DNA of 64,000 nt, taken from NCBI RefSeq assembly GCF_000374485.1, contig NZ_KB894496.1, positions 168,017-232,016 of the forward strand. Reading direction: 5' to 3'. A program made the translations under genes and the position numbers. The notes beneath the pieces were generated by a model. It had not been told where the DNA came from and ran no database searches. It was given only the letters and a program-made list of their open reading frames with translations. Origin of the DNA: Algicola sagamiensis DSM 14643. Its GTDB lineage: Bacteria; Pseudomonadota; Gammaproteobacteria; Enterobacterales; Alteromonadaceae. This document shows positions 56,760-64,000 of this stretch, in pieces. Within the stretch, counting starts at the first letter, position 1, and every line of letters starts with the position of its first letter.

Positions 56760-56791
56760 CAGACGTGTCACCTCATCAGGCGACACGTCTG
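56760..56791 (+). terminator. Hairpin after ihfA
   Basis: CAGACGTGTC (56760-56769) and GACACGTCTG (56782-56791), a perfect 10-bp stem with a 12-base loop, 13 bases after the stop. No U-tract follows. Confidence 0.5.
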
Positions 56792-57094
56792 GAAACATGT
56801 TGTCTCGCCAACAGCATACCCTTCTTATTGTCAAATTTTGCATTGAATCAATTGTAGGTAATTCCATATCCACCTTATCCAAATCCATTTGCTCAAAAAA
56901 GCACGTAACAACAGATTCAATTTTCCATCTTGAAAGAGAAAAATCGATTGAAAATTTGGTTGAAGAGGTTATTCAGAAAGTTAAGCTTTCTTTAAGATAA
57001 AAAAATGAGTTTTTATGTTGCTATATAAGATGATGAAACTTCAATCGGAGCACTCACAATAGGACAGTCTGATACTATTGTTGTCTACTATTTA
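56792..57094. other. Intergenic stretch between ihfA and the response-regulator gene
   Basis: About 300 bases. One open frame (56797-57000, 67 codons) has no Shine-Dalgarno and no recognisable product. Nothing else was identified; both flanking genes end here (convergent). Confidence 0.35.
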
Positions 57095-58222
57095 TTATTG
57101 GTACTTTTCCAATCGTTCGCATAGTTCATGGAGCTGTTGATCAACCTCAACACCGTATTCGAAGTTGGCAAGCATGGCATCATGTGCTTGATGAATAGGG
57201 GCAAGAATAGCTTTTTCTTGGGATTCAGTGATATGTAATTCGGTCAGTAGATGTTCTATTTTGTCACTCAGATCATCCATAATTCGCATACCACATTCTT
57301 TCTGCATGCTTTCTAACTTTGATAAGTCTTCCATCATACCGACAATATCATGCGTCAGTTGTGAAAGTTCCTTTTGGTGACCTTTATATAAATCTTCATA
57401 TTCGATTGCACGCAGCCGCTCGGAAACACTTGCCAAAAAGATTGCAATATTGTCTCTGATCCGTCCACGTTTGAAGTCTTCATCAGGTAAGTTAGGGATA
57501 AGGACAGCCAAGTTATGAAAATTAATGATCAGTCGGTTTTTATATTCAAATATACGGCCTTTTTTACGGCAAAGGTCAATGAGTTCCTTCTCTAAGGCAG
57601 ATATAGGTTGATCACCATGATTATAATAATGATGGCCGACCTCAGTCTCTAAACGGATCGTGGATGATAAACCATAGGACATCAAAGAATGAACAACTTG
57701 TGTTCCTAGTGTCTCGACAGTGTCACAAGAATAACATTTACGAAAGCCTTCAAAAGCATTACCGAGCTCTGCGGCACTAGTCATCGCGATCATGGCCGTT
57801 TCTTCTGCTTGTTCCTTCTCATGAATTGCTTGTTGGCGAGCTTGTTTGTGATGAATTGCAACACGGAGCTTTTTTAAGATTTCCTGCTCATTTAGTGGTT
57901 TGATAACGTAGTCACTTCCACCAGCTTCGTATCCTGCTAACTTTTCATCAATAGTATCGTAAGAGGAGATAAAAATAATGTCGACAAACTGCATGTCATT
58001 ATCCGTTTTTAGAAGTCGACAGGTCTCATAGCCATCCATATCCTTTAATGAAACATCAAGTAAAACGGCATCAGGCTTACTCTGCTCACGAATAAAATGG
58101 ATAGCTTTTTCTCCACTTGAAGCCGTCTTGACCTGGTACTCGGTTTCCAATAGTGACAGCAAAGAAGTCAACTGCTCTGGTGAATTATCCACAACGAGGA
58201 CACATGGTTTGGATTCTGTCAT
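57095..58222 (-). CDS. Response regulator with unassigned GAF-like and helical output region
   Basis: A 375-residue cytosolic protein. The receiver (1-125) has Asp12, phosphoacceptor Asp56 (LLDVSLKD), a Ser in FISSYD and Lys in VIKPLNE; the second acidic-pair residue is Asn13. A coiled coil (125-150) leads to a region (about 160-275) that looks like a GAF-type fold (ELGNAFEGFRKCYSCDTVETLG... KNRLIINFHNLAVLIP) and a C-terminal helical bundle (about 280-375). No DNA-binding, GGDEF or phosphatase motif is visible. Relatives occur in marine gammaproteobacteria without a named function. Isolated gene; no histidine kinase nearby. Confidence 0.75.
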   Translation of the reverse strand: MTESKPCVLVVDNSPEQLTSLLSLLETEYQVKTASSGEKAIHFIREQSKPDAVLLDVSLKDMDGYETCRLLKTDNDMQFVDIIFISSYDTIDEKLAGYEAGGSDYVIKPLNEQEILKKLRVAIHHKQARQQAIHEKEQAEETAMIAMTSAAELGNAFEGFRKCYSCDTVETLGTQVVHSLMSYGLSSTIRLETEVGHHYYNHGDQPISALEKELIDLCRKKGRIFEYKNRLIINFHNLAVLIPNLPDEDFKRGRIRDNIAIFLASVSERLRAIEYEDLYKGHQKELSQLTHDIVGMMEDLSKLESMQKECGMRIMDDLSDKIEHLLTELHITESQEKAILAPIHQAHDAMLANFEYGVEVDQQLHELCERLEKYQ

Positions 58223-58298
58223 TCAGTACCATATTATTTAGTTTTCTGCTTATGAACAGCTTAGCAGGAACTTGTTTTATTTCCCTAAAATGGTACAG

Positions 58299-59561
58299 CT
58301 ATAATTTCCTACCTTTTCCTGTTTTTGCACGATCTTTAATGTTTGACTGAATATAGACAGCATCCGTTGTTGTCATTGAAGCATGGCCTAAATCTTCCGA
58401 TAGATGCTTTAGGGGACGTTTGTCAGCATCATCAGTTGCACCAGTATGACGAAGCCAGTGCGTTGTTGCAGCAAGAAGATCATTCGCATCATCGCTAAAT
58501 CCATCGAGTTTTAATTGCTCAATCGCTAAGTCAAAACTTTCTTGTACAATGCGTCTGAGTTGTCTGGAAGACATGTTGCCACTGCCGCGTAATTTTGCAA
58601 TCACTGGTGTTTGTTCGTCAGGGGAGGGAAGTGGTGAAAGCCCACGATAAAGTCGATAGCGCTTTAAGTAATCCAAAAAGTCATCAGATAGGGTCACATC
58701 CCTAACTTTATTTCCTTTTCCTAACACTCGATAAAACCAAAAGCCATCATTATCCATCCAAAAATTATTCATGAGTGGTGTCCAATTTGGTCGCTCAGAA
58801 ACTTCAGAAATGCGTAGATATAAACCCTTCAGGCAAGCGAGTAAAAATAAGTTTCTTTCGTACTTTTTATCTTCCTCTGCTTTTTCTTGCGTAACACCAA
58901 ACACATACTCCCATTGCAACTCACTCAGTGTTTCGGGCATACGGATTTGGGTTTTTTTGATGAGATAAGGACAGTTTTTTTTGACGACAGGAACAAAGTT
59001 AACTTCGCAGCGGTCTTCCAGCAGGGCATGTTTATAAAAGACATTTAAAGCGGTAAATGTTGCATTTAATGAGTCTGAAGAAATGCGGTATTCTTTTGGA
59101 TCAACTTCTTTTTCGCTGTCTTTTTTGAGTTCTGACTTTGCAATCTTGGCAACAAATGGTCGCCATTGTGGGTTGATGATGAATTGTCCTTGTTTCAACA
59201 CAAAACGTTGTTGTACAGAAGTTCCAACCCAACCAAGCTCAGGCTTCCAAACAAACTCAATATAGTGCTCTAGATCTCGACGTCGGATCTCGAAGATGCT
59301 TTTATTGAGTTTTTCCCAACAGAACAAGCAAAATCGTTCTATTTCATTTCGGAATCGATTGAAAGTGCCTGCTGACTTACGGCCATAAATAACGAGAAAA
59401 TCACAGACAAATCGTAACTCAGTATCGAGTTTGCATCCCATTTTTTGAGATAAGGACTCCAAATAATGATGCAGCGTTGGATAATCGTCAGTTAGTGTTC
59501 TTCGTGAAATGGCCGAACGTTGCTCGTTGAGTTCTTCAAATGTATTGATTAGTGGATGCAT
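58299..59561 (-). CDS. Tyrosine-type site-specific recombinase/integrase
   Basis: A 420-residue recombinase. The N-terminal half (about 45-240) is the SAM-like/core-binding region with an insertion; the catalytic half keeps the arginine-I segment LYLRISEVSE, then His368 and Arg371 (HWLRHTGA), His393 (LGHASMTT) and nucleophile Tyr403 (DAVYIQ). All catalytic residues visible are present, so it should be active. It lies among conserved genes with no excisionase, phage or cassette genes, no recognisable att repeat and no tRNA, which argues for a resident chromosomal recombinase. Target site unknown. Confidence 0.88.
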   Translation of the reverse strand: MHPLINTFEELNEQRSAISRRTLTDDYPTLHHYLESLSQKMGCKLDTELRFVCDFLVIYGRKSAGTFNRFRNEIERFCLFCWEKLNKSIFEIRRRDLEHYIEFVWKPELGWVGTSVQQRFVLKQGQFIINPQWRPFVAKIAKSELKKDSEKEVDPKEYRISSDSLNATFTALNVFYKHALLEDRCEVNFVPVVKKNCPYLIKKTQIRMPETLSELQWEYVFGVTQEKAEEDKKYERNLFLLACLKGLYLRISEVSERPNWTPLMNNFWMDNDGFWFYRVLGKGNKVRDVTLSDDFLDYLKRYRLYRGLSPLPSPDEQTPVIAKLRGSGNMSSRQLRRIVQESFDLAIEQLKLDGFSDDANDLLAATTHWLRHTGATDDADKRPLKHLSEDLGHASMTTTDAVYIQSNIKDRAKTGKGRKL

Positions 59562-59820
59562 AGATTAGCAGTGATGAAAATGGAAAACACTATTTTAGCG
59601 CGATAGTTCAAATGAGCGCAAAGAATGAATCAAAAATGAACCGAAAATGAATATCTTACGAACGGATTGTGCGTTAACTAATCGGTTTGTTCTATTTTTG
59701 TTCGTTTGAGCATAATTTTTTTAATTCATTGTACTGCTTCAGCTTTCGTTCAGATTGATTCTTTAGAATGAATTTCAGTTAAACAGATACACGTTATGAC
59801 TGAAATAAAGGAGTCAGAAA

Positions 59821-60684
59821 ATGAAAAAAGTACTATCCCTAATAATTGCTGGTATTGTTGCTACAGCTGCCAATGCTGAAGAATATAAATTTGAGGTTGG
59901 TGGTGACTATGGTCAATTTAAAAATGATAAATCGAATGCAAAAGTCGATTCTTATTCCGCCAATGGTAAATTCTTCTTTGAAGGGCTTGACGCAAGTAAA
60001 GGCCCTCGTAAAGAAGCAGAGTTTTTATCAAAAGCATCGAATATACGTATGAGCTTTCATAAGATATCACCCGAGACTGATGTTTTAAAAGATTTAAACA
60101 AGTATTCATTAGGTGCAACTTATCACTTCAGAGCGCCATTTTTTGCAGAGCTAGATATTACATACATGAAAAACACGGATTTAGGAATTGGTCAGGTTCT
60201 AGATGATAAAGTGGAAGTTAACTCAAGATCTTATCGGCTTGGTGGTGGATACTATATCAACAAAGATTGGTCTGTCTATGGAGATGTGACCCAAATTGAT
60301 CATCAATTAAGGAATGTAAAAGGCTCAATCGAAGATCAAACAAACTGGACGATTGGGACGAAGATGGTGAAGCCGACCGCGGCAAACCAATGGATTGCAG
60401 TCAAGTCTGAGTATACAAGTCTGGATCTGGATGGGAAGGATGCACATGACAATAGCCTACTTGTTGCAGCGGATTATTTCTTTAATCGTGATTTATCTGT
60501 CGGCGCATCATTGAAAGGACTTGGGAAAAATGTATTTTCAACAGAAGATAAGATCATGAGCCTCAATGCATCATATTACGTGGTTCCGCAAGTTGCATTA
60601 ACGGCATCTTACACGAAAACATCCATGGAAAATGATGCTGCTGATTCAGATGGTTTTGGTCTTGGAGTTCGTGCAAGATTTTAA
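59821..60684 (+). CDS. Putative outer-membrane porin (Porin_7-type), copy 1
   Basis: A 287-residue exported beta-barrel: signal peptide MKKVLSLIIAGIVATAANA, then alternating strands and a C-terminal Phe (GLGVRARF). The segment GKFFFEGLDASKGPRKEAEFLSKASN is shared with the next gene and typical of this putative-porin family. Start: ATG 59821 with AGGAG upstream. Copy 2 at 60858 shares its beginning (EEYKFEVGG and EQYKFEVGG) and its end, so the genes are tandem duplicates. A strong terminator separates them. Substrate unknown. Confidence 0.88.
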   Translation: MKKVLSLIIAGIVATAANAEEYKFEVGGDYGQFKNDKSNAKVDSYSANGKFFFEGLDASKGPRKEAEFLSKASNIRMSFHKISPETDVLKDLNKYSLGATYHFRAPFFAELDITYMKNTDLGIGQVLDDKVEVNSRSYRLGGGYYINKDWSVYGDVTQIDHQLRNVKGSIEDQTNWTIGTKMVKPTAANQWIAVKSEYTSLDLDGKDAHDNSLLVAADYFFNRDLSVGASLKGLGKNVFSTEDKIMSLNASYYVVPQVALTASYTKTSMENDAADSDGFGLGVRARF

Positions 60685-60705
60685 ATTACTAAAATGGCAT
60701 GAGCT

Positions 60706-60731
60706 AAAAACCCTCGCTTGAGGGTTTTTTT
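60706..60731 (+). terminator. Intrinsic terminator between the two porin genes
   Basis: AAAAACCCTC (60706-60715) and GAGGGTTTTT (60720-60729) with a 4-base loop and a run of seven T. Strong. Confidence 0.95.
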
Positions 60732-60857
60732 GTTTAAAATAGCAACAAAGTACTGTTTTTAACCAAAAATATGCTTCCTTTTAACTGTCAAAAAATTGTA
60801 GTATTGGACCGCAATGTTCATGTCGACATTGTTATTGATGTTATAAGGAAGACAGAA

Positions 60858-61655
60858 ATGAAAAAATTACTAGCGTTAATCATTCCAGGACTACTTTCCC
60901 TAGGTGCTCAGGCAGAGCAATACAAATTTGAAGTTGGCGGAAGCTACACAACCGCTGAGGCAGACCTTTCCAAACAAGATATAGATACGATTACTGTTGA
61001 CGGAAAATTTTTCTTTGAAGGTTTAAAAGTTGACAATGGACCACGTAAAGAAGCTGAGTTTCTTTCAAGAGCTTCTAATGTGCGTACTTCGTATACACGA
61101 AATGATATAGAAAATGCAGATGACGAAGATAAATTCGGTCTGGGTGTAACTTATCACTTCCGTGCGCCTGTCTATGTTGCCTTTGACTTAACCATTGACA
61201 ATGATAATGATCAAAATATCTATGACCTTGAAGCTGGCTACTATTTGAATAAAGAGTGGACAGTCTTTGCTGATGTGGAAACTGTTGATGTCGATGGTGG
61301 CGATAATGCGACAAACTGGGGAATTGGCACGAAAACAGTGAAGTCTGTTTCAGCAAACCAGTGGGTTGCTTTAGAAGCAAAATACAAGATGCTTGACCTG
61401 GATGGAAAAGGTGTACATGACAATCAGTGGATGATCGGAGGTGACTTCTTCTTTAACCGTGATTTGTCTATTGGACTTGATATTACAATGGCAGGTGAAG
61501 ATGTATTGTCAACAGATGATAAAGCATTCGCATTTAATGCAACTTATTATGTTTCTCCGCAAGTTTCATTAGCTGGAACTTACACAACAACATCAAATGA
61601 AAACAAAGGCAGTGACTTTGATGCATTTGGTCTTGGTGTTCGTGCGCGATTCTAA
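60858..61655 (+). CDS. Putative outer-membrane porin (Porin_7-type), copy 2
   Basis: A 265-residue exported beta-barrel. Start: ATG 60858 (MKKLLALIIPGLLSLGAQA) with AAGGA six bases upstream; the 29 upstream codons are not coding. It matches copy 1 over GKFFFEGLKVDNGPRKEAEFLSRASN, YHFRAP, the KSVSANQW and LDLDGKGVHDN segments and the C-terminal GLGVRARF, but lacks about 20 residues present in copy 1's middle. More acidic than copy 1, which may reflect different solute preference. It ends in a strong terminator. Confidence 0.88.
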   Translation: MKKLLALIIPGLLSLGAQAEQYKFEVGGSYTTAEADLSKQDIDTITVDGKFFFEGLKVDNGPRKEAEFLSRASNVRTSYTRNDIENADDEDKFGLGVTYHFRAPVYVAFDLTIDNDNDQNIYDLEAGYYLNKEWTVFADVETVDVDGGDNATNWGIGTKTVKSVSANQWVALEAKYKMLDLDGKGVHDNQWMIGGDFFFNRDLSIGLDITMAGEDVLSTDDKAFAFNATYYVSPQVSLAGTYTTTSNENKGSDFDAFGLGVRARF

Positions 61656-61665
61656 TGCTTCAAAT

Positions 61666-61695
61666 AAAGAAAAGGCTTTCTAGCCTTTTCTTTTT
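61666..61695 (+). terminator. Intrinsic terminator after porin copy 2
   Basis: AAAGAAAAGGCT (61666-61677) and AGCCTTTTCTTT (61682-61693), a 12-bp perfect stem with a 4-base loop ending in T. Confidence 0.93.
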
Positions 61696-61951
61696 CACTT
61701 TAAGTTCACTTTCCCTCACCTATTTTTTAAATACTAATATTTTTCAAATAGTTATATTTATTCAGTTCATATTAAAACCTAGACAAATTTCTAGTTTTCG
61801 ATTAGGTTATGAGCGCCTTTCCTGAATTCATCCCTAAATTGGAGCGTGTAGGGATTCGAGCAGCGTCGGCATGGAGTAGCCTTTTTGACTGTGTTCATAA
61901 CTTTCGCGCACAAAGCTACTTAGTTATTTGAAATAAATTGAGAGTGATCGA

Positions 61952-62743
61952 ATGAAACAACAAAAGCAAATGTATCATTTAGCGCTAGTCGTAGGCGTAT
62001 TACTTGGTACACACAATGCATTCGCGGCAGAATCAAAAGACCAAAATGGTAATGGTGCCCGTCTACAAGATTATCAGGGTGGTTTTTTTTATGGGTTTGG
62101 ACTTGGTGTATCCCAATCTATTTATTATGGCGAAAAGCGTGAAATTGTACCGCTTCCACTGATTGGCTACTATGGTGCAGACCTAACTGTTTTAGGGCCA
62201 TTTATCAGTTATAAAATTTACAAAAATGAAATTTTTAGTTTTCATGCACTTACACAGCCTAGATTTAATGAATATGACTCATCTGACAGTGATATTTTCC
62301 GGGGGATGGAAGATAGAGATGAAACATTAGAGGCTGGATTTGGGATCTCAATTGATCTGGGTGATTGGGATTTCGGAGTCAATGCGCAGCATGATGTGCT
62401 TGGAAAACATAAAGGGTACGAATTGTCCGCATCAGTTGACTATGAGCTCATGTTTGGGAAAGTATCGATGACTTCTTCACTTGGCGTTAAATATCTAAGT
62501 GAAAAGTTTGTTGATTATTACTATGGTGTTGAAAAAAAAGAAGCAATGATTGATCGGCCTTTCTATGAAGGTGAAGAAGCGATTAATCCAGGTGTTGGCA
62601 TTTCCTTCGAAATGCAAGCGTTGGGTGGGTTTGCAAAATTTGGTTTGGATTACACATGGTATGATGATGCAATTACGGACAGTCCTTTAGTTGAGCATAG
62701 TAGTGCTCTTGGAGCACATTTAGTGTATACCCGCTTTTTCTAA
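61952..62743 (+). CDS. MipA/OmpV-family outer-membrane protein
   Basis: A 263-residue exported beta-barrel; the signal peptide ends NAFAAES. The opening GGFFYGFGLGVSQSIYYGEKREIVPLPLIGYYGADLTVLGP and the ending GAHLVYTRFF match the MipA/OmpV family, which links outer-membrane proteins with MltA-type scaffolds in some bacteria. No enzymatic motif. A 255-base leader precedes it, with a hairpin ATCCCTA/TAGGGAT at 61830-61855. It is not obviously part of the porin transcript because a strong terminator intervenes. Confidence 0.9.
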   Translation: MKQQKQMYHLALVVGVLLGTHNAFAAESKDQNGNGARLQDYQGGFFYGFGLGVSQSIYYGEKREIVPLPLIGYYGADLTVLGPFISYKIYKNEIFSFHALTQPRFNEYDSSDSDIFRGMEDRDETLEAGFGISIDLGDWDFGVNAQHDVLGKHKGYELSASVDYELMFGKVSMTSSLGVKYLSEKFVDYYYGVEKKEAMIDRPFYEGEEAINPGVGISFEMQALGGFAKFGLDYTWYDDAITDSPLVEHSSALGAHLVYTRFF

Positions 62744-62813
62744 TGAGCGACATGAGTTGAGGGATAGTTTAAAATTGTTAGCAATATAAGTAATCATTGA
62801 AGGAAGTAATACA

Positions 62814-63368
62814 ATGAAATGTATCAATTGTTCTCAAGGTAATCTTATCCCTAGCTTTATTGATGACGCTTTTCTCGCACATACTTGTGGATCGTGTGGT
62901 TGAAACTGGATATTAGTAGAAGACTTTGTTTCTTGGAAGGATCGCCGCCCAGAGCACAAATTTAACCCTGAAGTGACATGTGAGGATGATGCAGCTGATA
63001 ATAGAAAAGCCCTAATCTGTCCAATGTCGGGCCAGCTCATGCGTAAACTTCGTATTTCGGCACAACACGCCCATCGTTTGGATTATAGTAACTCAGTCGG
63101 TGGGATCTGGTTGGATAAAGGAGAATGGGAACTCTTAAAAGCAGAAGGACTGGCAGGGTCACTGAACGCGATTGTGACGCAAACTTGGCAAAATAAAATT
63201 CGTCAGGAAACTGCACTGAATAACTTTGTTGAAATTTACGAATCCAAATTCGGCAAAGAAACCTATAAGAAAGCCAAAGAAATTCGTCAATGGTTGCAAA
63301 GCCAGCCTCAAAAAGCAGATTTACGTGCGTATCTCCTTGCAGAAGATCCGTATTCTGCTGAAAAGTAA
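62814..63368 (+). pseudogene. Zinc-ribbon (zf-TFIIB-type) protein interrupted by an in-frame TGA
   Basis: One frame runs from ATG 62814 (AAGGAAG upstream) to the TAA ending at 63368, 185 codons, with a single TGA at 62901-62903 (codon 30). Before it: MKCINCSQGNLIPSFIDDAF and LAHTCGSCG, a typical zinc ribbon with two CxxC pairs. After it: NWILVEDFVSWKDR, and later CPMSGQLMRKLRIS and YSNSVGGIWLDKGEWELL, a second zf-TFIIB-type element. The position of the TGA is where relatives have Gly (CxxCGG), so a single G-to-T change of GGA explains it. The part from the GTG at 62973 could still be made alone (131 residues). No selenocysteine-insertion hairpin was seen after the TGA. Confidence 0.72.
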
Positions 63369-63420
63369 CCTGACTTTAAAACCTGACTTTAAAACCTGAC
63401 TTTAAAACCTGACTTTAAGA
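63369..63420 (+). repeat. Four tandem 13-bp repeats
   Basis: CCTGACTTTAAAA is repeated three times (63369-63407) with a fourth variant ending AAGA (63408-63420), beginning directly after the zinc-ribbon stop codon. Thirteen is not a multiple of three and the DNA is non-coding. Confidence 0.93.
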
Positions 63421-63715
63421 CAGCCACTTTTAATTAGGACAGTCACTTTTTACTTTGTTACTTTTTTAGCCATGAGATTTAGTCATGGCTATGATTTTTC
63501 CCACAGATATAAGAATTGATTTTCTTCAAAGTTTCAAAAGAAGTGAAAGAGATATAATTTTAACCAAAATGGGTAATTGGTATTTCTGGCTAGGTGAAAG
63601 GTTTATAAGATAGAGAGGGATTTTACCTAAACAGTAATTGGCTATGTGAGAGCCCTTTACACCATCGCAAACCAATATTCTTGCACCAACAACGCATCTT
63701 ATCTGCAAGTCCAAT
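63421..63715. other. Non-coding stretch between the zinc-ribbon gene and the insertion sequence
   Basis: About 295 AT-rich bases. GACAGCCACTTTT and GACAGTCACTTTT recur 20 bases apart just after the 13-bp repeats, and a terminator-like hairpin lies at 63468-63490. No credible ORF was seen on either strand. Confidence 0.35.
63468..63497 (+). terminator. Terminator-like hairpin after the zinc-ribbon gene
   Basis: AGCCATGA (63468-63475) and TCATGGCT (63483-63490), an 8-bp stem with a 7-base loop, followed by ATGATTTTT. Confidence 0.6.
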
Positions 63716-64000
63716 TGTAATCCCCCCATTTCTAGCAGCAGTTATTCGTAGAAATTCCTAAGCTACGTTCATTAACTGTCTTGGAGGAATGCCTCCAATG
63801 GCCGAGTGGGGCCGTTCATTGTTGTAATTCCACAACCATTCAGTTGCCTGTTGTTGGGCTTCTTCCACTGATTCAAATGCATGCATATCAAGCCATTCAT
63901 GTCGCACTGTTCGATTAAATCGCTCCACATAAGCATTTTGAGTTGGCTTACCTGGCTGGATGTACATCAATGTGATTTTGTGTTTCTTCGTCCAATTGCG
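63716..64000 (-). mobile_element. IS3-family insertion sequence, cut by the right window edge
   Basis: A transposase end (63758-64000) is preceded on its downstream side by TGTAATCCCCCCATTTC at 63716, a plausible terminal repeat because IS3-family ends begin TG. The other end and orfA lie outside the window, so the boundary and direct repeats cannot be confirmed. Confidence 0.6.
63758..64000 (-). CDS. IS3-family transposase OrfB, C-terminal part
   Basis: The frame is open to base 64000 and continues beyond the window. The 81 visible residues end the DDE/rve domain: MYIQPGKPTQNAYVERFNRT carries the catalytic Glu, followed by LDMHAFESVEEAQQQATEWLWNYNNERPHSAIGG, with the IS3-typical NxxRPHxAL-like motif, and a final PPRQLMNVA. 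The visible end is intact, so the element may be active; the DD residues are out of view. Confidence 0.9.
   Translation of the reverse strand, partial: RNWTKKHKITLMYIQPGKPTQNAYVERFNRTVRHEWLDMHAFESVEEAQQQATEWLWNYNNERPHSAIGGIPPRQLMNVA

Noticed and set aside
56797..57000. 67-codon ORF after ihfA
   Set aside because: No Shine-Dalgarno, no recognisable product, located between two convergent genes.
61696..61951. tRNA-like segment (GATTCGAG) before mipA/ompV
   Set aside because: No acceptor or anticodon stem could be built; only a simple hairpin is present.
62901..62903. Selenocysteine codon in the zinc-ribbon gene
   Set aside because: No hairpin resembling a bacterial SECIS was seen just after the TGA; a G-to-T nonsense change is simpler.
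63526..63729. 67-codon minus-strand ORF next to the IS
   Set aside because: Low-complexity AT-rich translation with no start context; runs across the likely IS boundary.

Overview
The window looks like chromosome of a free-living, probably marine gammaproteobacterium with AT-leaning DNA. The evidence is the set of typical gammaproteobacterial genes (mfd-csiV, lolCDE, pheST-ihfA, hda, fadE, topB, nnrS, yciH), the many c-di-GMP, two-component and chemotaxis-type signalling proteins, secreted proteases and outer-membrane porins. The genus cannot be fixed from sequence alone; several gene orders recall Vibrio, Shewanella and Oceanospirillales. No rRNA, tRNA, CRISPR array or prophage was seen. The only mobile DNA is an IS3-family element cut by the right edge.

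Layout, left to right. 1-3.6 kb: the 3' part of prkA (its C-terminus lies beyond the left edge), a CtlX-type ureido/guanidino hydrolase and a cold-shock protein with a structured leader. 3.7-8.3 kb: a Fur-controlled ferric-hydroxamate uptake operon fhuCDBF; its probable outer-membrane partner is a separate Fur-boxed TonB receptor at 41.8-44.0 kb. 8.4-17.1 kb (minus strand): PilZ protein, agmatine catabolism (aguA, aguB), mfd, csiV, a PduO-type cobalamin adenosyltransferase and a methyltransferase. 17.2-20.3 kb: lolCDE. 20.7-33.3 kb: an accessory stretch with a repeat-bearing lipoprotein, a metzincin protease, a periplasmic SBP-PDC sensor fusion, fadE with a FadR-like operator, a LasA-like M23 peptidase, a CsrB/RsmZ-like small RNA on the minus strand (about 30522-30728) and a penicillin-acylase-family Ntn hydrolase.

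33.6-41.0 kb is a signalling block: a Cache-HAMP-PAS-GGDEF-EAL protein, a tandem receiver protein whose first receiver is dead, YciH, a minimal MCP-like protein, a STAS antagonist and a REC-PP2C-HATPase switch protein resembling HsbA/HsbR or CrsA/CrsR. 44-50 kb: a Cys-rich secreted protein, SirB2, NnrS with an NsrR-type operator, an NhaC-family antiporter and topB. 50.3-56.8 kb is housekeeping: DUF2057, DUF2066, hda, pheS, pheT, ihfA. 57-63.4 kb: an unusual response regulator, a solitary tyrosine recombinase, two paralogous porins, a MipA/OmpV protein and a zinc-ribbon gene interrupted by an in-frame TGA.

The strongest previously unannotated item is the CsrB-like RNA: 14 GGA motifs in about 205 nt, one in a perfect hairpin loop, with a -10 box and an intrinsic terminator. 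Other notable items are a GNAT acetyltransferase gene that has lost its middle, a 32-bp perfect palindrome upstream of the Cys-rich secreted protein, and a receiver pair in which one half cannot be phosphorylated.
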